From Sphingobium herbicidovorans (GTDB lineage Bacteria > Pseudomonadota > Alphaproteobacteria > Sphingomonadales > Sphingomonadaceae), in assembly GCF_002080435.1 (NCBI RefSeq), contig NZ_CP020539.1:682001-746000 (forward strand): DNA of 64,000 nt. The letters run 5' to 3'. Made by a program: the position numbers and the translations under genes. Positions 33,187-41,185 of this stretch are shown here, in pieces. The notes under the pieces are model-generated. The model searched no databases, was not told the DNA's origin, and saw nothing but the letters and a program-made list of their open reading frames with translations. Within the stretch, counting starts at the first letter, position 1; each line of letters begins with the position of its first letter.

Positions 33187-33911
33187 AGCCAGCGCAGCCC
33201 GTAATAGATCGCCGCGCCGACGTGGAGCGCGAGCAGCGCGAAGATGAGACAGCCCAGCAGGATGTGCAGGAACCGCCATCGCGCGAACAGGGTGTTGGTC
33301 GCCTCTTCGGCGCGGATCGCGAATTCGGTATCGGCCAGCGCCGCGGCGATCCCCGCCCTGTTCTGGGGGTGCTGGCCCGCGGGCGCATCCCCGGCGACGA
33401 ACAGATAGCGCCTCCAGCCCGACAGCGGCGCGGCTGCGGTATCGGCCTGCGCCGGCGCCGCCGGCTCCTCAAGGAAGGCGGCGCGAAGCGAGGCCAGTTC
33501 CGACCTGCGTCCGCGCAGCGCCCGACCAAGCTGGGCAAGCAGGTAGCGGCCGATGAAGCCGGTGATGACCGTCATCAGCAGGAGGACGGTCAGAAGCAGT
33601 CCGACCGGGCTTTCGAGCTTGTGCGCGGCGTGGACCAGACCCAGGATCGGCGCCAGCACGCCGGCATAGATGTGGATGGCGAGCAGGGTAGGCTTGCTGA
33701 CGAGCCGGGAGAGCACTTTGTCGACCCAGGCGATGTGCTTGGCCGCGACATAGGGAAGCGTCAGCAGCATCAGCACGAGCGCTGCGATCCCGATGATCCC
33801 GCCAGCGAGGCTGCCCGGAAAGCGCGGTGACACATGCACGAGGTAGCCGAACGGGAACAGCAGCAGGAATGCGACCAGCAGGCCGACGGCGATGTCGCTG
33901 CGTTCGCGCAT
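33183..33911 (-). CDS. membrane electron-transfer subunit, cytochrome b-like
   Basis: 242 residues with about six helices. Histidines sit within or at the edge of helices (YLVHVSPRF, AAKHIAW, LLAIHIYAGVLAPILGLVHAAHKL, FLHILLGCLIFALLALHVGAAIYYG), as in di-heme b-type or ferric-reductase-like membrane subunits. It starts on the stop codon of the oxidoreductase and overlaps the multiheme cytochrome, so it probably passes electrons between them. The heme assignment is an inference from the paired His. Confidence 0.78.
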   Translation of the reverse strand: MRERSDIAVGLLVAFLLLFPFGYLVHVSPRFPGSLAGGIIGIAALVLMLLTLPYVAAKHIAWVDKVLSRLVSKPTLLAIHIYAGVLAPILGLVHAAHKLESPVGLLLTVLLLMTVITGFIGRYLLAQLGRALRGRRSELASLRAAFLEEPAAPAQADTAAAPLSGWRRYLFVAGDAPAGQHPQNRAGIAAALADTEFAIRAEEATNTLFARWRFLHILLGCLIFALLALHVGAAIYYGLRWL

Positions 33912-35836
33912 CAGGCTTCGACCACGAGCGGCGTGCCCGTGCCCTTCGCCTGGCACGCGAGCACATAGCCCTGCGCCTTGTCGGCGGGCGCGAGGCCGGA
34001 CTCGACCTCCATCGTTACCTCGCCCTGCAGCAGCTTGACCACGCAGGCGCCGCATGTGCCCGCACGGCAGGCATAGGAGATCTCGACGCCCGCGCCCTCG
34101 GCCGCCTCGAGCACGGTCTCGTCCGCGGGCAAGGCCGCCGACACCCCCGACACGGAGAAGGTCACCGTGCTCGGCGCCACCTCGGCGCTCGGGGCCGGCT
34201 TATCCGCTGGCGCGGGCGCGGGTTTGACCTCGAGATCCTCGTGGTCGGCCGGCAGCGAGGCCGGACCGAACGCCTCGGTGTGCAGCTGCGCTTCGGGGAC
34301 GCCAAGTTCCGCCAGCACGCCGCGCATCGCGCCCATCATCGCCGGCGGGCCGCACATATGGATCCGCCGGCTCGCGATCTCCGGCACCGCGGCCAGGATC
34401 ATCTCGCGGGTGATCGGCCCTTCGGGGCCCATCCAGACGGTGCCGGGCGCGCGCTGCATCGCGGCGACGACATGGAGGTTGGGAAAACGGCGTTCGAGCC
34501 GCTCGAGCTCGTCGCGGAACACGAATTCCTCGGTCGACCGTGCGCCGTAGAAGAAGAAGATATCACCCTTCCACGCGGTGTCGGTGAGATAGCGCAGCAC
34601 CGACATCATCGGGGTGATGCCGACCCCGCCCGCGATCAGCACGATGCTCTGGGCATCCGTTCCCGTGAAGGTGAAGGCGCCGAACGGTCCGCTGACCTTC
34701 AGCAGATCGTCGGCGACGACCTTGTCGTGCAGGTATCGCGAGACCACGCCCTGCTCCTCGCGCTTGACCGTCAGTTCGACATAGGCCCGCTGGGTCGGCG
34801 AAGAGGCGATCGTGTAGGAACGGCGCGCGGTCTTGCCCGCTTCGGGCTCTACCTCGACCTGCAGGAACTGGCCCGGCAGGAAGTCGAACGGCAGCCGGTC
34901 GGCGGTCGGGTCCGCGAGCCGGAAGGTCAGCACGCTCGGCGTCTCTCGCACGATCTGGACCACGCGCAGCTGCCCCGCCCAGCTTTTGGGCTTGCGCAGC
35001 GACGCCCCAGCGGGTGCGGCCGCATTGCTCGGCGCGAGCCCGGCGCTGTCGGCAACGGGTGCAGGCGCGGGCGCAACCCTGGTAGCGGGAGGGGCAGCCT
35101 TCGGCTCCGGCTTTGCTGGAACCTTGGCGGTGGCGACACCGCCGGCGATCGCCCCGATCCGCCGCAGGCGGAAGATCTGCAGCGCGATAAGCGTGGCGCT
35201 CACCAGCCCCAGGAACAGCATGAGAAGGAGGTGCGAGGGCGAGATGCCGAACCAGTGATCGGCATGGCCGGGCGCGGCCTGGTCGATGTCGAGCTGATCG
35301 CGCAGCCAGGCAAGCCCGACCTCCCGGGGCGGCTGCAAGCCTCCGATCGCGCCCTGCGCGGCGGTACCGGAGCGGAACAGGTCGGTCCCTTCGCGCATCC
35401 GGCGCGCCGCATCGAGCCGGGCCGAGACCGTTGTCGCACGCGCGCCGTCGGCCGAGGCGGCGTTGACCATCGACAGGCCCGTGCTTACCCGTTCCCCGGC
35501 CTGCGCAGCGACCCGCTGCCGGGCCGCTTCGTCGAGCGCGGGAAAGGCGAGCAACTGCGAAAAAAATGCGGTGCGGCGGGAATCGTGCCCATGTTCATTC
35601 TCGCCTTCGCCGTTGATCATGCGCTCCATCATAGAGTTCATCATCGAGGCCATATCGGAGGTGCCGACCTCGGGCTTTGCGGACATTGCGCCATCGGCCA
35701 TCCCCGCACCGCCCGAAGTATCCCCATGATGTGCCGAATGGTCTTCGCCCTCCTGAGCGTGCACGCTCGCAGAGGGAAGGCTGAAAGCGAGCAACAACCC
35801 CAGACCCGAAAGGCGAAGGCTGGTCCAAACGCACAT
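33911..35836 (-). CDS. Met/His-rich periplasmic domain fused to FAD/NAD reductase and 2Fe-2S ferredoxin
   Basis: 641 residues in an unusual order: signal peptide; Met/His-rich periplasmic segment (EDHSAHHGD; MASMMNSMMERM); one membrane helix near 205-225 (LLLMLFLGLVSATLIALQIF); an Ala/Pro linker; a ferredoxin-reductase module with RRSYTIAS (FAD), AGGVGITPMMSVL (NAD) and MCGPPAMMGAM; a second linker; and a plant-type ferredoxin with CRAGTCGAC and a later Cys in ACQ. If the topology holds, the sensor-like copper segment is outside and the NAD(P)H-oxidising part inside. It should feed electrons to the membrane subunit encoded next. Confidence 0.88.
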   Translation of the reverse strand: MCVWTSLRLSGLGLLLAFSLPSASVHAQEGEDHSAHHGDTSGGAGMADGAMSAKPEVGTSDMASMMNSMMERMINGEGENEHGHDSRRTAFFSQLLAFPALDEAARQRVAAQAGERVSTGLSMVNAASADGARATTVSARLDAARRMREGTDLFRSGTAAQGAIGGLQPPREVGLAWLRDQLDIDQAAPGHADHWFGISPSHLLLMLFLGLVSATLIALQIFRLRRIGAIAGGVATAKVPAKPEPKAAPPATRVAPAPAPVADSAGLAPSNAAAPAGASLRKPKSWAGQLRVVQIVRETPSVLTFRLADPTADRLPFDFLPGQFLQVEVEPEAGKTARRSYTIASSPTQRAYVELTVKREEQGVVSRYLHDKVVADDLLKVSGPFGAFTFTGTDAQSIVLIAGGVGITPMMSVLRYLTDTAWKGDIFFFYGARSTEEFVFRDELERLERRFPNLHVVAAMQRAPGTVWMGPEGPITREMILAAVPEIASRRIHMCGPPAMMGAMRGVLAELGVPEAQLHTEAFGPASLPADHEDLEVKPAPAPADKPAPSAEVAPSTVTFSVSGVSAALPADETVLEAAEGAGVEISYACRAGTCGACVVKLLQGEVTMEVESGLAPADKAQGYVLACQAKGTGTPLVVEA

Positions 35837-35855
35837 GTCGACCCCCTTCGCGCCC

Positions 35856-36173
35856 TTACATGTCCTTCATCGGCATCGCCGAATCCGCAGGCGCAGGCTC
35901 GGTCTTCGGAGCGCTGCTGTTCATGCCTCCCTGGCGCATCGCATCATGGTCCATGGCCTGCTGGTGATGCCGCTCCATCTCCTGTTCATTGGCCATGGCG
36001 TCCGAATGATCCATGCCGGCGGGATTTACGCTATCAGCGCCAGCCGCGGGTGCGGCGCTGTTGGCCGCAGCCGGCACCGTCTGATCGGTCTTGCGCTCAC
36101 AGCCCGAAAGCGCCGCCATCGAGAGCAGGCTAACGCTGATTAGCGACAGTATGACTTTTCGATTTCCGACCAT
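35856..36173 (-). CDS. Met/His-rich lipoprotein
   Basis: 105 residues with a lipoprotein signal ending at SMAALSGC and a short mature chain rich in Met, His, Asp and Ala (GMDHSDAMANEQEMERHHQ; MDHDAMRQGGMNSS). Probably a small periplasmic copper-binding lipoprotein, by composition only. It lies 19 bp upstream of the reductase fusion, in the same operon. Confidence 0.75.
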   Translation of the reverse strand: MVGNRKVILSLISVSLLSMAALSGCERKTDQTVPAAANSAAPAAGADSVNPAGMDHSDAMANEQEMERHHQQAMDHDAMRQGGMNSSAPKTEPAPADSAMPMKDM

Positions 36174-36233
36174 TGCTTCTTCCTTTCGTACTGGAGGAAT
36201 CTCCGGGTGGGCCCGAGCCACCCGGAGCAGGAA

Positions 36234-36455
36234 TCATTGTGCTTGGCGAAGAATCTTGCGGCACTGATCGTGCGACAGGTTCATGGGATTACGACCCTGC
36301 TGTTTCATCTCGCCATGGTCATGACGTGTCTGGAGACCCATATCGCCCTCCATGGCCCTACAGCTTTCGACCTGTGCGGAGGTAGGCGGCGTCGTCGCAC
36401 AGGCGCCCAGAAGCAATGCTGGAACAATCCCAGCCACTATATGCATTCGTGTCAT
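36234..36455 (-). CDS. small lipoprotein in the CueR operon
   Basis: 73 residues: lipoprotein signal with lipobox LLLGAC, then TPPTSAQVESCRAMEGDMG and a His/Met/Gln segment (TRHDHGEMKQQGRNPMNLSH) ending in QCRKILRQAQ. The pattern suggests metal contact, but no family is recognised. It follows the regulator gene by 50 bp and precedes the next lipoprotein by 60 bp. Confidence 0.7.
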   Translation of the reverse strand: MTRMHIVAGIVPALLLGACATTPPTSAQVESCRAMEGDMGLQTRHDHGEMKQQGRNPMNLSHDQCRKILRQAQ

Positions 36456-36505
36456 GATAAATCCCCTTTTAATAATGGTGTTTGTTCTTCCTGCGAGGCT
36501 TGCTC

Positions 36506-36931
36506 TTATATCTTTCGGTGATCAGATCTCCGCCTTTCCGTGAGGAACGTGAGAATAGGGCAATCGGAAACAGGAACTTCGCCCGGGCACTCATCGGCAA
36601 GCAATCGAAGCATGTCGCGAATATCGGACAGGCGCTTGAGCCGGACTTCGGCGTCCGTGATCTTGGCGAGCGTGATATCGAGCACGGCCTGCGCATGCGC
36701 GGTGTCCGATGCCCTGAGCGCCAGCAGCTGCCGGGCCTGATCGAGGGTGAAGCCAAGCTCCTGCGCCGAGCGGATGAAGTTGACGCGCTCGAGGTCCGTC
36801 GCGTCGTAGAGCCTGTAGCCCGCTGCCGTGCGCGCGGGCTCGCGCAGCAGGCCCATCCGCTCATAATAGCGGATCGTATCGCGGCCCACGCCTGCGGCCG
36901 CGGCCAGTTCGCCGATCTTGAAATTGCCCAT
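36506..36931 (-). CDS. cueR: MerR-family copper-responsive regulator (CueR-like)
   Basis: 141 residues. The N-terminal winged helix reads MGNFKIGELAAAAGVGRDTIRYYERMGLL (split: typical MerR helix-turn-helix plus R-Y-Y-E-R), a long dimer helix follows, and the C-terminal metal loop is DECPGEVPVSDCPIL, with the two cysteines spaced like CueR C112/C120. It should activate its promoter when Cu(I) or Ag(I) is bound. It is the first gene of the operon down to 31579, with its own operator just upstream. Confidence 0.9.
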   Translation of the reverse strand: MGNFKIGELAAAAGVGRDTIRYYERMGLLREPARTAAGYRLYDATDLERVNFIRSAQELGFTLDQARQLLALRASDTAHAQAVLDITLAKITDAEVRLKRLSDIRDMLRLLADECPGEVPVSDCPILTFLTERRRSDHRKI

Positions 36932-36948
36932 GTCATCCGCTCGATCAT

Positions 36949-36975
36949 GCCGGTTGGACCATGGTCCAGGGTCAA
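36949..36975 (-). promoter_or_regulatory. MerR-type promoter and operator of the cueR operon
   Basis: On the minus strand TTGACC is followed by the dyad TGGACCATGGTCCA (36955-36968, a perfect 14-bp palindrome) and then CATGAT as a possible -10, giving a spacer of about 20 bases. The over-long spacer with a dyad inside is the hallmark of MerR-activated promoters. It lies 24-44 bp before the regulator start. Confidence 0.75.
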
Positions 36976-37074
36976 GCGGTTTCGCTTTGACCCCGAACGG
37001 TCTCCTCGTCGCCGGCGGCCCGCTGCCCCGACGCGTCGCATCAGGGCAGCCCGTGCCGCCGGGCCACCGGCTTG

Positions 37075-37437
37075 TCAGTTCTTGCGAAGCTCGACGATGT
37101 CGTGCTTGGCAGGCGTGCCGTCGGCGACGGACACGTGCGCGAAGTGATCGTCAAAGATATGGTCGATTGTCACATGGCCGACGAGCTGGCGGTGATAGGT
37201 CGGCGCCACGCCCTTGGACGGACCCGGATGGGTCACGACGCGATAGACCTCGAGCTTCTGGCCGACCTCGGCGCCATCGGCCTTGCCGATGCAGACGACC
37301 GTGCCGTTGCTGCCCGTGTCGACGATCGAGCCGCGCATGAACAGGCTGTGCCCGATGCCCTGGGCCATAGCGGGGACGGCAGCAAGCATCGAAATGCCGG
37401 CAAGCGCGACCATGAGAGTTTTTCTGACCATATTCAC
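37075..37437 (-). CDS. exported protein, GIGHSLFMRG family (copy 2)
   Basis: 120 residues: signal peptide (MVALAGISMLAAVPAMA), QGIGHSLFMRGSIVDTGSNG, CIGKADGAEVGQKLEVYRVV, HRQLVGHVTIDHIFDDHFAHVSVADGTP. A close relative of the protein at 28307-28636, with an extra loop (THPGPSKGVAPTYH). Same copper-locus setting. Possibly a periplasmic metal or envelope factor; no known name. It sits between the cueR operator and the divergent Cus unit. Confidence 0.78.
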   Translation of the reverse strand: MNMVRKTLMVALAGISMLAAVPAMAQGIGHSLFMRGSIVDTGSNGTVVCIGKADGAEVGQKLEVYRVVTHPGPSKGVAPTYHRQLVGHVTIDHIFDDHFAHVSVADGTPAKHDIVELRKN

Positions 37438-37519
37438 CTCCTTGGATGGTAAGCCACCGCCCGGACTTTGCCGAGGGGAAGAGCGTCTCTTCAGGCTTGG
37501 GACTACGGTCCCGGGTCCA

Positions 37520-37539
37520 GCCTCGATATACGTAGAGGC
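37520..37539. promoter_or_regulatory. shared motif in the cus/GIGH-protein divergent promoter
   Basis: GCCTCGATATACGTAGAGGC, with inverted arms GCCTC/GAGGC around TATACGTA, lies between the leftward exported-protein gene and the rightward Cus operon. It belongs to the same motif group as the sites at 28111, 29275 and 29902 and, being symmetric, could act on both directions. Confidence 0.5.
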
Positions 37540-37674
37540 CGCAGCCGATCTTCTTCCCCGGGCCGGATCTTTATTGACGCGGAGTTGACGGAATCAGCCG
37601 TCAGCACTTCAAAATCCGCGCGGCGCGAGACTTTGGTTGGCTGCGCCCGCGAAACCCGCTAGATATCGAGGCCC

Positions 37675-38037
37675 GTGAAACGCCTGCTCGCCCTCCTGCT
37701 CGTCATCGGAGCGCTGTCCGGTCTCTTCGGAGCCCAGATGGCGGCCGCGCACAGCGTGCCGCAGGCGGCAGGCGCGCCGCTGGCCAAGGGCATGGATGCG
37801 GACTGCATGGCGATGATGGCCAAGCAGCAGCCTGCGCCCAGCGAAAAGCCCTGCAAGGGCCTGACGCTCGATTGCATCGCCGCGATGGGGTGCGTGATCC
37901 CGCTGGTCGCAGCGGACCTGGCAGGCGGCGTTGCGCCTGCGCGTCTCTACGACGCGCCCAGCTTCTGGACGACCGACACGATATTGACCGGCAAGGCGGT
38001 TGCGCCCGAGCCGGATCCTCCCACCAGCCTTGCCTGA
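37675..38037 (+). CDS. exported Cys/Met protein at the start of the cus operon
   Basis: 120 residues from a GTG at 37675: signal peptide (LLALLLVIGALSGLFGAQMAAAH) then MDADCMAMMAKQQPAPSEKPCKGLTLDCIAAMGC split over the middle, with four Cys and several Met. It resembles the small exported protein placed before CusABC genes in sphingomonads, which is similar to DUF2946-type metal proteins; I cannot confirm the family. Likely first gene of the rightward operon. Confidence 0.62.
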   Translation: MKRLLALLLVIGALSGLFGAQMAAAHSVPQAAGAPLAKGMDADCMAMMAKQQPAPSEKPCKGLTLDCIAAMGCVIPLVAADLAGGVAPARLYDAPSFWTTDTILTGKAVAPEPDPPTSLA

Positions 38038-38114
38038 TTGAACGAGCACGGGCTGCGCGCATCGATCGATGCGTGCGCGCCCGGTTTCCTTCTTTTCAGT
38101 CAAAGGTTTTCGTG

Positions 38115-38372
38115 ATGATCAAACTGCTTCCGGCCGCCCTTGTGGCGGCCCTCAGTCTCGCCGCGCCTGCGCTTGCAACCGACGCGAGCCGCACGCCGCA
38201 AGGCCATTGGGAATGGCGGTCGGCGCCGCAATATGGTCCGCGGGCGACTGGCCCTGCGCGTGTCCGCATATGGGTGCCCGACAGCCGGGACATGGCCAGC
38301 TGCGATTGCGCGATGATGCAGGCAAGCGCCGCCGACTGCATGCGCGGCGCAGTCAGGTCGGACAAGGGCTAA
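38115..38372 (+). CDS. small exported protein in the cus operon
   Basis: 85 residues: signal peptide (LLPAALVAALSLAAPALA), then a mature part with GHWEWRSAPQYGPR, RVRIWVPDSRDMASCDCAMMQ and ADCMRG. Three Cys and Met residues near the end could bind copper. It lies 77 bp after the first small gene and 63 bp before the outer-membrane channel gene. No family recognised. Confidence 0.65.
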   Translation: MIKLLPAALVAALSLAAPALATDASRTPQGHWEWRSAPQYGPRATGPARVRIWVPDSRDMASCDCAMMQASAADCMRGAVRSDKG

Positions 38373-38435
38373 ACCCGCTCCGGAGCGGCGCGTCACATCT
38401 TGGCGCGCCGCCTCTGTCATGAGGGGATGATATCC

Positions 38436-39698
38436 ATGATCATGATGCCGAGGCGCGCTGTGCGACGCCTGTTGCTCTCTATCGGTGCGACGCTTGCGAG
38501 CGCCTGGGCCGTGCCGGTGTCGGCCGGCCCGCTCACCTACGAGCAGGCAGTGAGGCTCGCTGCCGCCAACGCGCCAAGCCTCAAGGCGCGCGCGGCGGCG
38601 ACAGCCGGCGCCCGCTCTTCGGCGGTCGCGGCCGATCGCCTGCCCGATCCGACGCTCGACCTGGGCCTGCAGAACTTCCCGGTGAGCGGCCCCAATGCCG
38701 GCAGCTTCACGCGCGACGATTTCACCATGGCGACGATCGGGTTCAGCCAGACCTTCCCCAATCTCGCCAAGCGCCATGCACGCGCCGCGCGCGCCGCGGC
38801 CGATATCGGTATCGCCGAGGCGGGCGAGCTGGTCGAAGGCCGCAACGTGCGGCTCGAGACCGCCCTCGCCTGGGTCGATCTCTATTATGGAGAACGCCGG
38901 CTCCGGCAGCTCGACCTGCTCGATGCCAGCCTCGACGACCTGCAGAAGACCGTGACCGCACGCCTGGCGTCGGGCAGCGCGCGCCCGAGCCAGGCGCTCG
39001 AGCCCGACCAGCTCCGCGCCGCCATCGCCGATCGCCGCGCCGAGATGGCTGCGGTGGTGGCGCAGGCGCGGGCCCGGCTCGCGCGCTATACCGGCGACCC
39101 CGACCCGCAGGCGACGGGCGACCCGCCGATGCTCGATGTCGATCCGATCCGGCTGCGGGCCGGGATCGATGCGCTTCCCGCCCTGCGCGCGCAGGACGCG
39201 CGGATCGCAGTCGCCGAAGCGGACGTGCGTCTCGCGCGCGCCGACAAGCGCCCCGACTGGAAGGTCGGCGTCACCTATGGCCGGCGCGATCCCATGTACG
39301 GCGACATGGCCTCGGTCGGCGTGTCGATCGACCTGCCGCTGTTCGCCGGCAAGCGCCAGAACCCCAGGATCGCTGCAAGCGAGAGCCTTGCGCAAGGGGG
39401 TCGGTTCGACCGCGAGGCGATCCGCCGCGAGCTGGTGGCGCAGCTCGACGCCGATCTCGCAGACCATGCCATGCATCTCTCCCGGTTGCGCAATGCCCGC
39501 GAGACGCTGGTGCCACTCGCCAGGCACCGCGCCGAGCTCGACCGCGACAGCTATGGCGCCGGCAAGCTCGACCTTGGCGCCGCGCTGCTCACGACGCTCG
39601 GGCTCGCGGAGGCCGAGGTCGAGGCGCTCAACCGCGAAGCCGACGTCGCGCGCGACGCGGTCCGCATCACTATCACCTATGGGGAGGAGCGGCCATGA
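38436..39698 (+). CDS. cusC: TolC-family outer-membrane channel, CusC-like
   Basis: About 420 residues: signal peptide (LLLSIGATLASAWAVPVSAG), then an OEP/TolC repeat pattern: LTYEQAVRLAAANAPSLKARA, DPTLDLGLQNFPV, TIGFSQTFPNLAKRHAR, then the second half with DWKVGVTYGRRDPMYGDMASVGVSIDLPLF divided by a turn. It exports copper ions across the outer membrane with CusBA. Start at 38436 gives the best spacing from GAGGGG; ATG 38427 is possible. Overlaps cusB by ATGA. Confidence 0.9.
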   Translation: MIMMPRRAVRRLLLSIGATLASAWAVPVSAGPLTYEQAVRLAAANAPSLKARAAATAGARSSAVAADRLPDPTLDLGLQNFPVSGPNAGSFTRDDFTMATIGFSQTFPNLAKRHARAARAAADIGIAEAGELVEGRNVRLETALAWVDLYYGERRLRQLDLLDASLDDLQKTVTARLASGSARPSQALEPDQLRAAIADRRAEMAAVVAQARARLARYTGDPDPQATGDPPMLDVDPIRLRAGIDALPALRAQDARIAVAEADVRLARADKRPDWKVGVTYGRRDPMYGDMASVGVSIDLPLFAGKRQNPRIAASESLAQGGRFDREAIRRELVAQLDADLADHAMHLSRLRNARETLVPLARHRAELDRDSYGAGKLDLGAALLTTLGLAEAEVEALNREADVARDAVRITITYGEERP

Positions 39699-41185
39699 CG
39701 CTCGATAAATCCGCGCTGCGCTGGGGCGCATCGATCCTGGCTGTCGCGCTGCTGGCCGGCGGCACAGGCTATTGGGCTGGCCATCGCCAGGCACCGCAAT
39801 CGGAGGCGACCACGCCCGCCGGGGCAGGCAAAGTCCTTTACTGGTACGATCCGATGTTCCCCAACCAGAAGTTCGACAAGCCCGGCAAGTCGCCCTTCAT
39901 GGATATGCAGCTCGTGCCGCGATACGCGGACGGAGGAAGCGCCGGCGCGGCCCCCACGGTCGCCGTCGATCCCGCCGCGCGGCAGAGCCTGGGATTGCGG
40001 GTCGTCGCGGCGAAGATGGGCAGCCTTGCCTCGGCCCTCGAGGTCACCGGCACGATCGACTTCAACCAGCGCGACGTCGCCGTCATCCAGGCGCGTTCGG
40101 GCGGGTTCGTGAGCCGCGTCTATGCGCGAGCGCCCGGGGACGTGGTCCGCGCCGGCGCGCCGATCGCGGACCTGCTCCTGCCCGAATGGGGCGGCGCGCA
40201 GACCGAATATCTGAGCGTCAGGCGGCTCGGCAAGCCCGATCTCACCGCGGCCGCGCGCCAGCGGCTGCGGCTGATGGGCATGTCCGACGGCCTCATCGCC
40301 AGCGTCGAGCGGAGCGGTCGGCCGAACGGCGTGGTGACCATCACGACGCCGATCTCGGGCACGATCCAGACGCTCGACGCCCGTGCCGGCGTGACGCTCG
40401 CCATGGGCCAGACGCTCGCCCAGGTAAGCGGGCTCGGCACCGTCTGGCTCAATGCCGCGGTGCCCGAAGCGCGCGCGGGCGATGTCCGGGTCGGCCAGAA
40501 TGCCAGCGCCACGCTGGCGAGCTTCCCCGGCGAGCGCTTCGCCGGCCGGGTGATCGCGATCCTGCCGACGACGCAGGCCGACAGCCGCACGCTCACCGTG
40601 CGGATCGAGCTGCCCAACCGGGACGGGCGGTTACGGCCGGGCATGTTCGCCAGCGTCGTGCTTGGCGGCGATGCCAAGCCGGCGCTGCTGGTGCCGAGCG
40701 AGGCGGTGATCCGCACGGGCAAGCGCACGCTCGTCATGCTCGCCGCAGGCGACGGGCGCTATCATCCCGCCGAGGTCCGCATCGGCCGCGAGGCGGGCGG
40801 TGAAACCGAGATCCTTGCCGGCCTGTCGCCCGGCGAGAAAGTCGTCGCCTCGGGGCAGTTCCTGATCGACTCCGAGGCGAGCCTGTCGGGAATCGAGGCG
40901 CGGCCGATCGGCGGCGGTGCGGCATCGGCGACCATCGCCGCGCCGAGGTCGAAAGCCACGCTGTACGAGACGACGGGCAAGATCGAGCGGCTCACGGCCA
41001 ATGCGGTGACGCTCAGCCACGAACCGGTCCCCGCGCTCGACTGGCCCGCGATGACGATGACCTTCGCGCTCGCCGATCCGGGCATCGCGCGCGGCTTCAA
41101 GGCGGGCGACCGGGTTCGGTTCGGGTTCGACCGGCCCCCGGCGGGACCGACGCTGCGGCGTATGGCGAAGGTGGCGGGCCGATGA
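39695..41185 (+). CDS. cusB: RND periplasmic adaptor CusB with C-terminal CusF-like domain
   Basis: 496 residues. N-terminal anchor; a heavy-metal-binding motif ([30 protein letters not shown], divided), lipoyl and barrel-sandwich domains ([39 protein letters not shown]) and a beta-barrel with [11 protein letters not shown]. After residue ~415 comes a second module, [37 protein letters not shown], the W-P-x-M-T-M copper site of CusF. So carrier and adaptor are fused, in addition to a free CusF-like protein at the operon end. Confidence 0.93.
   Translation: MTLDKSALRWGASILAVALLAGGTGYWAGHRQAPQSEATTPAGAGKVLYWYDPMFPNQKFDKPGKSPFMDMQLVPRYADGGSAGAAPTVAVDPAARQSLGLRVVAAKMGSLASALEVTGTIDFNQRDVAVIQARSGGFVSRVYARAPGDVVRAGAPIADLLLPEWGGAQTEYLSVRRLGKPDLTAAARQRLRLMGMSDGLIASVERSGRPNGVVTITTPISGTIQTLDARAGVTLAMGQTLAQVSGLGTVWLNAAVPEARAGDVRVGQNASATLASFPGERFAGRVIAILPTTQADSRTLTVRIELPNRDGRLRPGMFASVVLGGDAKPALLVPSEAVIRTGKRTLVMLAAGDGRYHPAEVRIGREAGGETEILAGLSPGEKVVASGQFLIDSEASLSGIEARPIGGGAASATIAAPRSKATLYETTGKIERLTANAVTLSHEPVPALDWPAMTMTFALADPGIARGFKAGDRVRFGFDRPPAGPTLRRMAKVAGR

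Noticed and set aside
33827..36133. 768-codon open frame on the plus strand
   Set aside because: It lies antisense to the reductase fusion and cytochrome genes; high GC leaves the complementary frame open, and the translation has no family signature.
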